Source: Pseudomonadota bacterium (lineage in GTDB: Bacteria > UBA10199 > 2-02-FULL-44-16 > JAAZCA01). Taken from it: a DNA stretch of 52,560 bases. Below are positions 41,783 through 50,753 of the stretch, piece by piece. The stretch covers positions 1-52,560 of the forward strand of contig JAFGMW010000094.1 in assembly GCA_016927275.1 (NCBI GenBank). The letters are read 5' to 3'. Positions within the stretch are counted from its first letter, which is position 1. Each line of letters opens with the position of its first letter. The translations under genes were made by a program, and so were the position numbers. Under the pieces are notes generated by a model. It did no database searches. It worked only from the letters and a program-made list of their open reading frames with translations, and had not been told where the DNA came from.

Positions 41783-43189
41783 TCACTTCCCCAGCAGTAT
41801 CCTGTACTGCCTCTCCGCTTCGGCCGGTTTGCCCCTCCAGGTGAGCACCTGCGCCAATTTCTCCCTGAGCGCCGAGTTCCCGGGATATGCAGCCACCAGG
41901 CCCCTTATTATCTCCTCGGCGCGGGCGAGGTTCCTCTCTCGGAGCGCCAGGTTGAACAGGACCATGCCGGCCGCGAGGTTTTCGGGATCTTTCTCCATCG
42001 TCGCCGTTGCCAGCTCTTTCGCCTTCTGAGCGTCGCCGATGGCGAAGAACGCCTGCGAGGCCTCCGCCATCTCCTCCGGAGAGGGGGCCTCGTGCGTGAG
42101 GGTCTCCCGGTAGATCGCTGCCGCATCCTCGTTTCTGCCCACCGCAGCATACGCGGCGGCAAGCTCAAGTGCGCTCTTTGTGCCCGCGTAGTCCCACTCG
42201 ACCAGCTTTTCAAGATAAGGGATCGCATCGGCAATCTTTCCCTGCCACTGCAGGGAGTTGGCCATACCTGCGACCGCGGACGCGTCGTTAGGCCATCGCT
42301 CCAGGATCTCGGAGAAGGCGGCGCGGGCCGCCTCGAAGTCGCCCGACCACAGGATCACGTTGGCGCGCGCAACCCTCACGCCTGCGTCGTCCGGCCTGAT
42401 CGACACCGCCTCGTCCATCTGCGCCAGCGCCGCTTCCCAGTCGCCCCCGCCTACCATGCAGTCGGCGAGCCTCACGCGCGCTTCCAGGTCCGAGGGGTCG
42501 ATCCGGAGCGCCCGGCGGTAGTAGGTCTCGGCCTTGTCGAACTGACTGCCCTCGAGATGGTATCTGCCTATCGCCTTGAGGGCCCGCGGATCATCCGGGA
42601 AGCGCCTATCGAGATCGGCCAGGAGCTCCCTCGCCTCATCCTCTTGCCCCGCCTTTGCGAGCGAGTGGGCCAGATTGGAGATCGCCTCCTGATGGGTCGG
42701 CTCGAAGATGAGGTACGAGCGATAAAGCGGTATTGCCTCGTCGTAACGTTTTTCCCAGTAGAGGGCGTCGGCGAGGGAGCGCATGGTCGGGAAATCCTTC
42801 GGATGCCTGGAGAGTATCTGCCTATACGCCTCGATCGCCTCCTCGCGCTGCCCTGTCCAGGCCATTATGTCGGCCAGCCCCCTGACCGCGAAGCGGTTGT
42901 GAGGGTCGACGGCAAGGAGCGCCTCGAAGATCTTCCGTGCCACGCCGTAGTTTCCTGTCCAGAGCGCGGCAAGCCCCAGCTCCTGAAGGGCCTTCCTGAA
43001 GCCTGGCCGCAGGGAGACCGCCTTTGCGAGGTAGGGGAGCGCTTCCTGGGGCATCCTCTGTTCGATGAATCTGTGGCCCTTTGCGTAGTCTATGCCAGCC
43101 TGGTTGAAGAGGTGAAATGCGACGGTGGTGAGCGCCGCAGTCGCGATCAGCGCAGCGGCGAATAAGACGTATTTGCCCTTGCCCCCCAT
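41783..43189 (-). CDS. TPR protein with N-terminal membrane anchor, exopolysaccharide operon
   Basis: About 468 aa. The ATG at 43189 is used; a TTG at 43210 would add seven residues, and neither has a good ribosome site. A single helix (YVLFAAALIATAALTTVAFHLF) anchors a run of about eleven TPR units (QREEAIEAYRQILSRHPKDF; KRYDEAIPLYRSYLIFEPTH; GSQFDKAETYYRRALRIDPS). It is the first gene of the operon and is probably periplasmic, bridging the synthase and the outer-membrane protein, as the TPR parts of BcsC or PgaA do. It overlaps nothing and faces maf across a short divergent gap. Confidence 0.8.
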   Translation of the reverse strand: MGGKGKYVLFAAALIATAALTTVAFHLFNQAGIDYAKGHRFIEQRMPQEALPYLAKAVSLRPGFRKALQELGLAALWTGNYGVARKIFEALLAVDPHNRFAVRGLADIMAWTGQREEAIEAYRQILSRHPKDFPTMRSLADALYWEKRYDEAIPLYRSYLIFEPTHQEAISNLAHSLAKAGQEDEARELLADLDRRFPDDPRALKAIGRYHLEGSQFDKAETYYRRALRIDPSDLEARVRLADCMVGGGDWEAALAQMDEAVSIRPDDAGVRVARANVILWSGDFEAARAAFSEILERWPNDASAVAGMANSLQWQGKIADAIPYLEKLVEWDYAGTKSALELAAAYAAVGRNEDAAAIYRETLTHEAPSPEEMAEASQAFFAIGDAQKAKELATATMEKDPENLAAGMVLFNLALRERNLARAEEIIRGLVAAYPGNSALREKLAQVLTWRGKPAEAERQYRILLGK

Positions 43190-43298
43190 AGAAACTGATA
43201 GATATTTCAAGATGAGCCATATGCCAAGTGATTTGAGGTGTTTTGGCGCTCTCCTCCAGCCCCTTGCGCTCGTCGCCTCCAGCAGGCATTATCCGCTC

Positions 43299-43889
43299 AT
43301 GGCGCTGATCGATTTCAGAAGGCCGCTGCTCCTGGCCACCGCCTCACCGGCCAGGCGCAGGCTCGTGGCCGACGCGGGGTTTGAGTTCGACACCCAGATC
43401 GTCTCGATCGACGAGGCGGCGCTCCCGGGCGAGGGCTTATTCGCCTATGTGGAGAGGCTGGCCCGCGCCAAGGCGGAGGCGGCAGTTCCACCCTCGCTCG
43501 ACTGCGTAGTCGTCGCCGTGGACACGGCGATAGGGCTCGGAGGGGAGATAATAGGAAAGCCATCGGACGAGGCGCATGCCCGCGCGATACTGCGCAAGCT
43601 CTCCGGCCGCGCGCACGAGGTGGCGAGCGCGATCGCGGTGAGGGATCTCGCGGCCGCGACCCTCGACGCGAAGGTCACGGTGACGAAGGTCGAGTTCGTA
43701 AAGATGCCGGCCGGGATGATCGACTGGTACATCGCTTCCGGCGAGTGGCAGGGCAGGGCCGGCGCCTACGCCATCCAGGGAAAGGGCGCGTGCCTCGTGA
43801 ATCGGGTGGAGGGCTGCTTCACGAACGTGATCGGGATATCGATGCCGGCGCTGTTTGAGATGCTGGGTAAGGCAGAAGCTAGAAGCTAG
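43299..43889 (+). CDS. maf: Maf-family nucleoside triphosphate pyrophosphatase
   Basis: A 196-aa protein of normal Maf length. The N-terminal LLLATASPARRRLVADAGFEF is the conserved substrate-binding motif, VVAVDTAIGLGGEIIGKPSD the second, and the C-terminal GAYAIQGKGACLVNRVEGCFTNVIG is diagnostic. Maf proteins hydrolyse dTTP, UTP or modified nucleotides to the monophosphate. Start ATG at 43299 fits the homology; its ribosome site is weak. The gene overlaps the convergent dus gene by 11 bases. Confidence 0.9.
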   Translation: MALIDFRRPLLLATASPARRRLVADAGFEFDTQIVSIDEAALPGEGLFAYVERLARAKAEAAVPPSLDCVVVAVDTAIGLGGEIIGKPSDEAHARAILRKLSGRAHEVASAIAVRDLAAATLDAKVTVTKVEFVKMPAGMIDWYIASGEWQGRAGAYAIQGKGACLVNRVEGCFTNVIGISMPALFEMLGKAEARS

Positions 43890-44850
43890 AAGCGAAGAAG
43901 TGTGAGATCAGTTGTTTTAGATCGGATGCATCTGTGATCCCGTTGGCCTGATTGAGGAATCTTCGCACCCCGTGCATTCCCTTCCCGTACCACGGCAGCA
44001 CCTGGCGCATCATCATGACGCCCCTCTTTTCGCCCACGAACGAGCAGAGCATCTCGAGGTGGCGCGCCGCCTGGACCCCGCGCTCCGGGGCCGATGGGCC
44101 GGCGTAGCCGGGCTCCAGGATGCCCCTGAATATCCACGGGTTGCCGATCGCGGCGCGGCCGATCATCACGCCGTCGCAGCCGGTCTCCGAGATCATGCGA
44201 AGGGCGTCTTCGCGCGTGCGCACATCGCCGTTTCCGATCACCGGTATCGAGACCGCTTCCTTCACCGTGGCTATCACGCCCCAGTCCGCACGGCCGGAGT
44301 AGAGCTGGGAGCGGGTCCTCGCGTGCACGAACACCGCGTCTGCGCCCTCCGCCTCGGCGATGCGCGCGATCTCGGCGCAGTTGATCGAGCACTCGTCCCA
44401 GCCCGAGCGCATCTTCACGGTGACGGGGAGCCCCGTCGCCTTTCTCGCTGCGGATACGATCTCCGCCGCGAGCGCGGGCGTCTTCATGAGGGCCGCGCCT
44501 GCGCCCTTTGAGACCACCTTCTTCACAGGGCAGCCCATGTTGATGTCGACGAGGTCGAACGCCTCGCCCTCGAGCGCCCTTATGGCGTCGAATACCGCGG
44601 CGGGACGCGCGCCGAAGATCTGGAGGCCGAAGGGGCGAACGGAGGCGTCGTTGGCGAAGTAGCGGCGCGTCTTCTCCTGCGCCCTCACCACGCCCTCGGC
44701 GGCCACCATCTCGGAGATGGCGAGCGCGCAGCCGCACTCCATCGCGAGCATCCGGTAGGGAAGCGACGACAGGCCGGCCAGCGGCGCTGCGATCAGGTTG
44801 TTTCTCAGCCGAAGGCTGCCGATGCTGAGCTTGTCGAATGCAGATGTCAT
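43879..44850 (-). CDS. dusB: tRNA-dihydrouridine synthase (Dus family)
   Basis: A 323-aa flavoenzyme of the expected size. Landmarks are NLIAAPLAGLSSLPYR, LVDINMGCPVKKVVSKGAGA (Cys in NMGCP is the catalytic acid), PVTVKMRSGWDE, VFVHARTRSQLYSGRADW, IPVIGNGDVRTREDA and GVMIGRAAIGNPWIF, all typical of DusB-type enzymes, which use FMN and NADPH to reduce uridine in the tRNA D-loop. The subfamily call (B) is from overall look. Its stop is inside the convergent maf end. Confidence 0.92.
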   Translation of the reverse strand: MTSAFDKLSIGSLRLRNNLIAAPLAGLSSLPYRMLAMECGCALAISEMVAAEGVVRAQEKTRRYFANDASVRPFGLQIFGARPAAVFDAIRALEGEAFDLVDINMGCPVKKVVSKGAGAALMKTPALAAEIVSAARKATGLPVTVKMRSGWDECSINCAEIARIAEAEGADAVFVHARTRSQLYSGRADWGVIATVKEAVSIPVIGNGDVRTREDALRMISETGCDGVMIGRAAIGNPWIFRGILEPGYAGPSAPERGVQAARHLEMLCSFVGEKRGVMMMRQVLPWYGKGMHGVRRFLNQANGITDASDLKQLISHFFASSF

Positions 44851-44891
44851 TTTATCCCTGGCGCTGCTTGGGCAATCCTTTGAAGCCTGCA

Positions 44892-45061
44892 GACGGGACG
44901 CTTCGACGGCGCTTTTCGCAGCGTGGCTCGAGCCTGCCTGCCGGCAGGCAGGGAGGCCGGGTTCAGCAGCCCTATAATTTTCCGGCCGACGAAAGCCCCC
45001 GAGGAGCCGGCGTCTGAGGCGACGAGGGATAGCGAGAAAAGCGCCGTCGAAGCGTCCCGTC
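44892..45061. repeat. 25-bp inverted repeat enclosing a 20-bp palindrome
   Basis: GACGGGACGCTTCGACGGCG and the five bases after it (44892-44916) recur perfectly in reverse complement at 45037-45061. Inside, CCTGCCTGCCGGCAGGCAGG (44933-44952) is a perfect palindrome. The structure fills the gap between dus and the tonB-like gene. The palindrome is REP-like; the outer arms could form a 25-pair stem in RNA or be ends of a small non-autonomous element. Confidence 0.8.
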
Positions 45062-45102
45062 TTGGCGATGCTCCGTGCTGCCCTGAGATCCCTCTTCCTC
45101 CT

Positions 45103-45705
45103 TCATTCATCCATCGAGTACTTCACCGCCAGCGTTATCGGCGCAGGGTAGTAGGGCAGAGGGGCCGCGCGCCTGACCGTCGCGACCGCCGCCTCGTCGA
45201 GCATCGCCTCGCCTGAGGAGCCGGCGAGCCTGGCCCATACCACGCCCCCGTCCTCGCCTATCTGGAAGGTGACCCTCGGCTCGCCCGATATCCCGCGGCG
45301 GCGCGCGGCCGCCGGGTAGTATTTCGCAGAGTCGATCCTCCGCCATATCTTCGCGAGCAGCGCGTCGCCGCCCTTTCCCCTGCCGCCCTCCGCCCCGGCA
45401 ACGCCGACCGCCTCTCCGCCGCCCGCGCCATCGGATGCCGCGTGCGCGCCGCCCTTGCTCCGGTCCTCTGGCCCCGCCGGTGACGCGGGATCGGCCATCG
45501 CGTCTCGAGGGGAGGGGCGCGCATTCGGGGATGCTGCGCCCTGCGCCCGAGCCCTCGATCCCTCGGGGGCCTCGATCCAGACGCTCACCGCATCGCCGGG
45601 CCCTGCCGACGGCGCGGCTGCGAAGAACCCCCAGGCCGCTGCGAGCGCGGCAAGGAGCGCCACGTGGGCGATCAGCGATATGACAGTTGCGGTCGAGAGC
45701 CTCAT
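45103..45705 (-). CDS. TonB-like energy-transduction protein
   Basis: A 200-aa protein with an N-terminal anchor (ATVISLIAHVALLAALAAAW containing the SxxxH pattern of TonB), a long Pro/Ala/Gly periplasmic linker, and a C-terminal TonB domain: YYPAAARRRGISGEPRVTFQI, DEAAVATVRRAAPLPYYP, ITLAVKYSMD. It would couple the proton motive force to outer-membrane transporters. ExbB/ExbD are not in the window. The ribosome site is GGACAGG before ATG. Confidence 0.85.
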   Translation of the reverse strand: MRLSTATVISLIAHVALLAALAAAWGFFAAAPSAGPGDAVSVWIEAPEGSRARAQGAASPNARPSPRDAMADPASPAGPEDRSKGGAHAASDGAGGGEAVGVAGAEGGRGKGGDALLAKIWRRIDSAKYYPAAARRRGISGEPRVTFQIGEDGGVVWARLAGSSGEAMLDEAAVATVRRAAPLPYYPAPITLAVKYSMDE

Positions 45706-45827
45706 GCGATCCTGTCCCTTTGACAGGGCTTCTTATGCGACAGGGGCCGATCGCGCAAGCCCCATCGCCCGCCTTCGGCCTTGACTGGGCCGCGGCCTCT
45801 GGTAGCTTCGTCCTGCCGGAGGTGGCC

Positions 45828-46175
45828 ATGGAAAACGACGAGAGGGCGCTTCACACAAGGAGCGCGGCGGGCGCGCGCATCGACGCGGTCTGCTGGGGGC
45901 TCTTCTTCATCTGGATCGGCGCCATCCTTCTCTTCAAGACGATCCCCCGCGGGATGGGCGCGCTGGGGGTCGGGGCGATAATACTGGGCGGCGCCGTGGT
46001 GAGGCTTGTCGCTGGGGTCACGGTCTCGATGTTCTGGCTCATCATCGGCACGGTCTTCGTGTTGGCCGGGGTGGGTGAGATATACGCGATAAACCTCCCT
46101 CTTCTGCCCGCCGCCCTCATAATATGCGGAGTGCTCCTGCTGTTCCACAAGAGGTCCGCGAGGCGGGGCAAGTGA
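45828..46175 (+). CDS. Small membrane protein, unknown
   Basis: A 115-aa protein with four hydrophobic segments: DAVCWGLFFIWIGAILLF, MGALGVGAIILGGAVVRLVA, VSMFWLIIGTVFVLAGVG and LPLLPAALIICGVLLLF, followed by a basic tail. ATG at 45828 has GGAGGT upstream; the longer frame has no support. The layout (helical hairpins with a Trp-Gly start) is common in proteins of unknown function. It is followed 14 bases later by the DUF6132-like gene and likely shares its transcript. Confidence 0.6.
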   Translation: MENDERALHTRSAAGARIDAVCWGLFFIWIGAILLFKTIPRGMGALGVGAIILGGAVVRLVAGVTVSMFWLIIGTVFVLAGVGEIYAINLPLLPAALIICGVLLLFHKRSARRGK

Positions 46176-46189
46176 AGAAAGGACCAAAA

Positions 46190-46357
46190 ATGGCGCTGAG
46201 GCTGGCGATAGGCGCGATCGCAGGCGCGGCCTTCGGTTACATCGTTATGTACAGGCTGATCGGCTGTTCGACCGGCGTCTGCCCGATAACGAAGAACCCC
46301 TTCATGTCCACGATCTACGGCGCGATCATAGGCGGGCTGATAGCGAGCGGGATCTGA
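46190..46357 (+). CDS. DUF6132-family small membrane protein
   Basis: A 55-aa protein with two hydrophobic helices (LAIGAIAGAAFGYIVMYRLI; STIYGAIIGGLIAS) flanking CSTGVCPITKNPFM, the Cys-x-x-x-x-Cys-P and NPF pattern of the DUF6132 family. AAAGGA lies six bases before ATG. The gene follows the 115-aa membrane protein gene. The family is found beside redox or thiol-related genes in other genomes by memory; no such partner is seen here. Confidence 0.75.
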   Translation: MALRLAIGAIAGAAFGYIVMYRLIGCSTGVCPITKNPFMSTIYGAIIGGLIASGI

Positions 46358-46972
46358 TCAGAACCATTCCAGTATCTGCGAGGCGATGCCCGCCTCGGTG
46401 GTGCCGCTCTCCACTATGACGTCGATGATGTTTGTGCCTGCGCTGCGGTAGTGCTCGATCATCGGGACCGTCTCGTTTGCGAAAGTGCCGAGCTTCTTGA
46501 GGACCGCCTCGTGCGTGTCGTCCGGCCTGCCGAAGTGGTCGCCCGTGAGGCCCATGGAGCGGCGGGCAACCCTGGCCGCCGCCTCGCGCGGGGTGCAGTT
46601 GAGCACCGCCACCTTCTTCACCTCCACCAGGTCCGCGATGTCTCGGGCCTGGCCCAGGTGCCTGGGCAGGCCGTTGAGTATCACGCCCGGCGCCCCGCCG
46701 TTCTTCTTCACGAACGAGCCCACGATCTTCTTGACGATCGGGAACGCCTCGTCGGGGAAGAGCTCGTGCCTGGAGATGAGCCCGGAGACGTACTCGACCT
46801 CTTCGTCCGTGAGGCCGTGGTCCGCAGCGCCGCGCACGACCGCGCGCAGCTCGTGGCCGAAGTCGAAATGGACCCATCCTGTGCGCTTTTCCAGCATCGC
46901 CCCGAGTGGCGATTTCCCGGAACCGGTTGGCCCCACAAGCAGCAGGGCCGGCATGTTCCCGGCGATGCTCAT
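46358..46972 (-). CDS. Adenylate-kinase-like nucleoside monophosphate kinase
   Basis: A 204-aa P-loop protein with LLLVGPTGSGKSPLG (Walker A, 14-21). Adk features are NGLPRHLGQARDI (like the RDGFPRt region that binds AMP and phosphate), VAVLNCTPREAAARVARR (the LID-near Arg stretch), and a C-terminal FANETVPMIEHYRSAGTNIIDVI. No Zn-finger LID is seen. It may phosphorylate AMP or another NMP, but several positions differ from canonical adenylate kinase, so the substrate is not certain. It is convergent to the DUF6132 gene by one base. Confidence 0.8.
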   Translation of the reverse strand: MSIAGNMPALLLVGPTGSGKSPLGAMLEKRTGWVHFDFGHELRAVVRGAADHGLTDEEVEYVSGLISRHELFPDEAFPIVKKIVGSFVKKNGGAPGVILNGLPRHLGQARDIADLVEVKKVAVLNCTPREAAARVARRSMGLTGDHFGRPDDTHEAVLKKLGTFANETVPMIEHYRSAGTNIIDVIVESGTTEAGIASQILEWF

Positions 46973-47062
46973 GGCCCCTAGATAACCCATATTCGCATAA
47001 ATACAAGAGAATAAGGGCTTGCCTCACCAGGGTGAATTTGCTAGTGCCTGCGGCTCAATTAA

Positions 47063-47154
47063 GGGGTTTTGCGCTCCCATCGTCTAGCGGTTTAGGACAT
47101 AGCCCTCTCAAGGCTAAGACACGGGTTCGAGTCCCGTTGGGAGCGCAAAACCCC
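47063..47154 (+). other. Precursor helix extending the tRNA-Glu acceptor stem
   Basis: GGGGTTTTGC (47063-47072) and GCAAAACCCC (47145-47154) are perfect complements flanking the tRNA, so the acceptor helix can be extended by ten base pairs in the precursor. A run of nine T (47157-47165) follows, consistent with intrinsic termination using this stem. Confidence 0.75.
47073..47145 (+). tRNA. tRNA-Glu (anticodon CTC)
   Basis: A complete cloverleaf: acceptor GCTCCCA pairs with TGGGAGC; the D arm has GTCTAGCGGTTTAGGAC; the anticodon stem TAGCC/GGCTA frames the loop CTCTCAA with anticodon CTC; the T arm is CGGGTTCGAGTCCCG with the invariant TTCGA. Discriminator base is G. CCA is not encoded. It lies between adenylate kinase-like and TPR genes, both on the other strand. 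Confidence 0.95.
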
Positions 47155-47178
47155 TGTTTTTTTTTAAGAGATGGCCAT

Positions 47179-48210
47179 TTATTTATTCAGCGCATCCAGG
47201 AGTTTTGCCGCGCTCGCGGGGTCCAGGGCCGTGAGGATGTTGTACTGCGCGACCGCGGCGGGCCGGTCGCCGGCGCCGAGGTGGGCGAGCCCCAGCCCCA
47301 GGTGGGCCGCCGCGTTTGCGGGCTCTAGCTCGACCGCCTTTGCGAACGACTGTATGGCCATCGGGTATTGTCCCAGGGAGTTGAACAGGGTGCCGAGCCC
47401 GATGTTCACCGCCGCTGAATCGGAGCTGTAGAGGATCGACTCTCCGAACTGGTCCATCACATCTTTCGGCATCGCGAACTCGTCCTCAAGCCTGCCCGTG
47501 ACGGGGGGTGCTGTCTCCTCCTCCCCTTCGGTCTCCGCTTCAGGCGGCGGGGCCTCGGGGCCCGCCTCCGGGGCTGCCGCTTCGCCGGTATCCCCGGGCC
47601 TCGATTCCGGCGTGCCCCTCGCCGCTGTCTCCGGGGCGCTGGGTCTGCCAGCGTAGGTGGGGTCCATGGTTATGGCCCGGGCGAAGTAGGAGATCGCCTC
47701 CTTGTCCCGGCCGAGGTTGGCCAGCGAGACACCCATGCGATATTGCGCCTCGGCGTTGCCGGAATTCGTCCGCAGCGCCTCACGGTACGCCTTGATCGCG
47801 TCGTCGAACAGGCCGAGCTCCTCGTAGGAGAGGCCCATGCCCATGTGTGCCCTCTCAAACTTGCGGTCGAGGTTGAGCGCCTTCTTGTACTCCTCTATCG
47901 CCTCCTCGTGCCTTCCGGCATCGGCAAGGGCCTTCGCAAGGTCGTAGCGCGCTCCGGCCGAGTTCGGGTTCTGCATCGCCGCTTCGATGAGCGCGGAGAT
48001 GTCCCTCCGGCGCACCTTGTCCCTGGCCTGAGAGGCCGCTTCCTCGCGGGTGTCCCCCATGAAGCTCTGCCTTATGAAGACGATGGCGGCGATGAGGGCC
48101 AGGCCGGCCGCAATGGCGATGAATGCGCCCCTGCGCATGCCCAGTATCCTGCGGCCAGGGCCTTTGTCCGGGTCGATTTTGTAGATCTCGGTCGGCCTGT
48201 CGTACTCCAT
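47179..48210 (-). CDS. TPR protein with N-terminal membrane helix
   Basis: A 343-aa protein. After a short cytoplasmic head with MEYDRPTEIYK, one helix (GAFIAIAAGLALIAAIVFI) anchors it. Three TPR units (AGRHEEAIEEYKKALNLDRKF; LGLFDDAIKAYREALRTNSG; LGRDKEAISYFARAITMDPT) are followed by a Pro/Glu-rich linker and two more TPRs. The whole points to a periplasmic scaffold, as in many assembly or secretion factors. Start at ATG 48210 fits the anchor. It is divergent from the ETF operon with about 100 bases between. No specific partner is evident. Confidence 0.8.
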   Translation of the reverse strand: MEYDRPTEIYKIDPDKGPGRRILGMRRGAFIAIAAGLALIAAIVFIRQSFMGDTREEAASQARDKVRRRDISALIEAAMQNPNSAGARYDLAKALADAGRHEEAIEEYKKALNLDRKFERAHMGMGLSYEELGLFDDAIKAYREALRTNSGNAEAQYRMGVSLANLGRDKEAISYFARAITMDPTYAGRPSAPETAARGTPESRPGDTGEAAAPEAGPEAPPPEAETEGEEETAPPVTGRLEDEFAMPKDVMDQFGESILYSSDSAAVNIGLGTLFNSLGQYPMAIQSFAKAVELEPANAAAHLGLGLAHLGAGDRPAAVAQYNILTALDPASAAKLLDALNK

Positions 48211-48309
48211 GATCTGTGCAGAATAGCAGAAGACAACGTTCTTTAACAAGGCCGGTCTGGCGATGGAATCCCTTGACTTAGTGGGCACTTGAGTGGCCTA
48301 TAGGATTTC

Positions 48310-49950
48310 ATGCACATCTCGTTCGACGCGATATTCGTTGGCGCAGGCCCCGCCTCGCTCGCCGGGGCGCTCATGCTCAAGAGGCTGGCGAAATCCAATC
48401 CGGCGCTCTCCGGCATATCGGTGGCCGTGATCGAGAAGGCGCCGAACCTCGGCGACCAGAGCCTCTCCGGCGCCACATTCGACGCGCGCGCCCTCGATGA
48501 GCTCCTGCCTGACTTTCGCGACCTCGATCCCCCGCTCGGCCCCAGGGTCAGGCACGAGTCTCTCTCGTTTCTCACCGAGCGCCGCCGGATCCCGGTGCCC
48601 ATCGTCCCCCCTCCCATGTCCAACCGCGGCAAGTACCTGATGTCGCTCGCGGAGTTCGTGAAGTGGCTTGGAAGGCAGGCGGAGCGCGAGGGGGTGGAGA
48701 TCTTCACGGGGGAGGCGGCCGACGAGCTGATCTTCGACTCGCGCGGCGCGGTCATAGGCGTGAGGCTCAAGGGCAAGGGGTTCGACAAGGAGGGCCGCCC
48801 GAAGCAAAACGCCCTGCCGCCGACCGACGTGGGGGCCAGGGTCGTGGTGCTTGGAGAGGGGGCGCGCGGGCATCTCACCAAGCGGCTCGTCGCCGCAAAG
48901 GGGCTCGACGCAGGCTGCACCCCGCAGGGTTACGCGGTGGGGCTCAAGGAGCTCTGGGAGGTCCGAGAGGATCGTTTCCACAAGGGCACGGTCATAAACA
49001 CCATGGGCTGGCCGCTCGCACTCGACACCTTCGGCGGCAGCTTCATCTACCACGTTCGCGACAGGCTCGTCGCGGTGGGGCTGGTGGTCGGGCTCGACTA
49101 CAGGAGGGGCTCCATCCACCCGTTCGAGCTCCTGCAGCGCCTCAAGGAGCATCCGTACGTCTCGCGCACGCTCGAGGGGGGGAGGCTCGTCTCGTACGGC
49201 GCGAAGACGATCGCGGAGGGCGGGTGGTTCGCCATGCCGCGCCCGTACGGCGACGGTTTCATAATCGCGGGCGAGGCGGCGGGGATACTCGACGCCATGA
49301 AGCTCAAGGGGATCGACCTCGCGATGAAGTCGGGGATGTGCGCCGCGGAGACGATCTGCGAGGCGCTGGCCGCCGACGACCCCTCGGAGTCGATGCTCTC
49401 CTCGTACGAGGCCAGGCTCAAGAAGAGCTGGGTGGGAAAGGCGATGTGGCGCGCCCGCAACTTCCACCAGGGCTTTCACCGCGGGCTGATACCGGGCATG
49501 ATCCACGCCGCGCTCCAGTTCGTCACCTGCGGGAGGGGGATCGTCCGCCGCTTCAGGGTGGCGGAGGACGCGCTCTGCATGCGCAAGATGTCGGGCAGAG
49601 GGGGCGATTCGCCCGCTGAGTTCAAGCCGGACAACAGGATCACCTTCGACAAGCTGACCTGCGTCTTCGCCTCCGGCACCAAGCACGAGGAGGACCAGCC
49701 CTGCCACCTGAAGATAGAGGACATCTCCATCTGCAACGGGATATGCAGGACCGAGTACGGAAACCCCTGCCAGCGGTTCTGCCCCGCCAACGTCTTCGAG
49801 ATGGTGGAGGAGGCGGACGGCGTAAAGAGGCTGCACCTCAATCCGGCCAACTGCCTGCACTGCAAGACCTGCGACGTGAAGGACCCCTACAGGATAGTCA
49901 CCTGGACCCCGCCCGAGGGCGGCGGCGGGCCCAACTACAAGGGGATGTGA
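48310..49950 (+). CDS. Electron transfer flavoprotein-quinone oxidoreductase (ETF-QO)
   Basis: A 546-aa protein of the ETF-QO/FixC family. The FAD-binding [16 protein letters not shown] starts at residue 11. [30 protein letters not shown] and [22 protein letters not shown] are the conserved blocks around FAD and the quinone site. The C-terminus has a [4Fe-4S]-binding Cys set ([18 protein letters not shown] and [13 protein letters not shown]), then [12 protein letters not shown]. It takes electrons from ETF to the membrane quinone pool and is bound to the membrane. It is the first gene of an operon with etfB and etfA; its stop overlaps etfB's start as TGATG. Confidence 0.95.
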   Translation: MHISFDAIFVGAGPASLAGALMLKRLAKSNPALSGISVAVIEKAPNLGDQSLSGATFDARALDELLPDFRDLDPPLGPRVRHESLSFLTERRRIPVPIVPPPMSNRGKYLMSLAEFVKWLGRQAEREGVEIFTGEAADELIFDSRGAVIGVRLKGKGFDKEGRPKQNALPPTDVGARVVVLGEGARGHLTKRLVAAKGLDAGCTPQGYAVGLKELWEVREDRFHKGTVINTMGWPLALDTFGGSFIYHVRDRLVAVGLVVGLDYRRGSIHPFELLQRLKEHPYVSRTLEGGRLVSYGAKTIAEGGWFAMPRPYGDGFIIAGEAAGILDAMKLKGIDLAMKSGMCAAETICEALAADDPSESMLSSYEARLKKSWVGKAMWRARNFHQGFHRGLIPGMIHAALQFVTCGRGIVRRFRVAEDALCMRKMSGRGGDSPAEFKPDNRITFDKLTCVFASGTKHEEDQPCHLKIEDISICNGICRTEYGNPCQRFCPANVFEMVEEADGVKRLHLNPANCLHCKTCDVKDPYRIVTWTPPEGGGGPNYKGM

Positions 49951-50753
49951 TGGAGATCGTGGTCTGCGTGAAACAGGTGCCCGACACCACCGACGTGAAG
50001 GTCGATCCGCAGACCAAGACGCTGGTGCGCGACGGCGTCCGCGCCGTGCTCAACCCCTTCGACGCCTTCGCGATAGAGGAGGGGCTGCGCATCAAGGAGA
50101 GGTTCGGCAGCGGCAGGGTGACCGTCATCACGATGGGACCGCCGCAGGCGCGGGCCGCGCTGGAGGAGGCGCTGGCCATGGGCGCCGACGACGCGGCGCT
50201 GATCTCGCACCGCGCCTTCGCGGGCAGCGACACGTTGGCGACGAGCTACGCGCTCTCCCAGGCGATCAAGAGGATCGGCAAGTTCGACATCGTGGTCTGC
50301 GGCAAGCAGGCGGCGGACGGCGACACCGCGCAGGTGGGGCCGGGCATAGCGGTGAGGCTCGGAATCCCGCAGATAATCTTCGTGAACAGGATAGCCGAGA
50401 TATCGAAGGAGCGGATCGTTGCCTGGCGCATCACCGAGGAGGGCCACGAGGTGGTGGAGACGCGGCTGCCCTGCCTCATATCGGTCGTGAAGGAGGCGAA
50501 CGTCCCGCGCTACGCCTCCTTCTCCGGGAAGGTGAGGGCGCGCCGCGCGCAGATACCGGTCTGGGGGCCGGAGGACATCGGCTGCGACGAGGCGGCGATA
50601 GGCCTCGACGGCTCGCCCACCTGGGTGGACCGCATATTCGCGCCGGCCCACAGGGAAGGGGCGCGTCCTGTGCCGGCGACGGACGAGAACATAGGAAAGG
50701 CGGTCAGGGCCCTTGCGCCCGACCTCTCGGAGATATGGGCATCGAGGTCATAA
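49950..50753 (+). CDS. etfB: Electron transfer flavoprotein subunit beta
   Basis: A 267-aa EtfB: starts [20 protein letters not shown], then [52 protein letters not shown] (AMP-binding [13 protein letters not shown] motif) and [19 protein letters not shown]. With EtfA it holds FAD and AMP, accepting electrons from acyl-CoA or other dehydrogenases and passing them to ETF-QO. ATG overlaps the upstream stop, and its own stop overlaps etfA by 19 bases, so translation is coupled. The dehydrogenases it serves are not in the window. Confidence 0.97.
   Translation: MEIVVCVKQVPDTTDVKVDPQTKTLVRDGVRAVLNPFDAFAIEEGLRIKERFGSGRVTVITMGPPQARAALEEALAMGADDAALISHRAFAGSDTLATSYALSQAIKRIGKFDIVVCGKQAADGDTAQVGPGIAVRLGIPQIIFVNRIAEISKERIVAWRITEEGHEVVETRLPCLISVVKEANVPRYASFSGKVRARRAQIPVWGPEDIGCDEAAIGLDGSPTWVDRIFAPAHREGARPVPATDENIGKAVRALAPDLSEIWASRS

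Noticed and set aside
44847-45110. Minus-strand 87-codon frame in the dus-tonB gap
   Set aside because: It is a reading of the inverted repeat and palindrome, including the typical spurious peptide SLPAGRQA.
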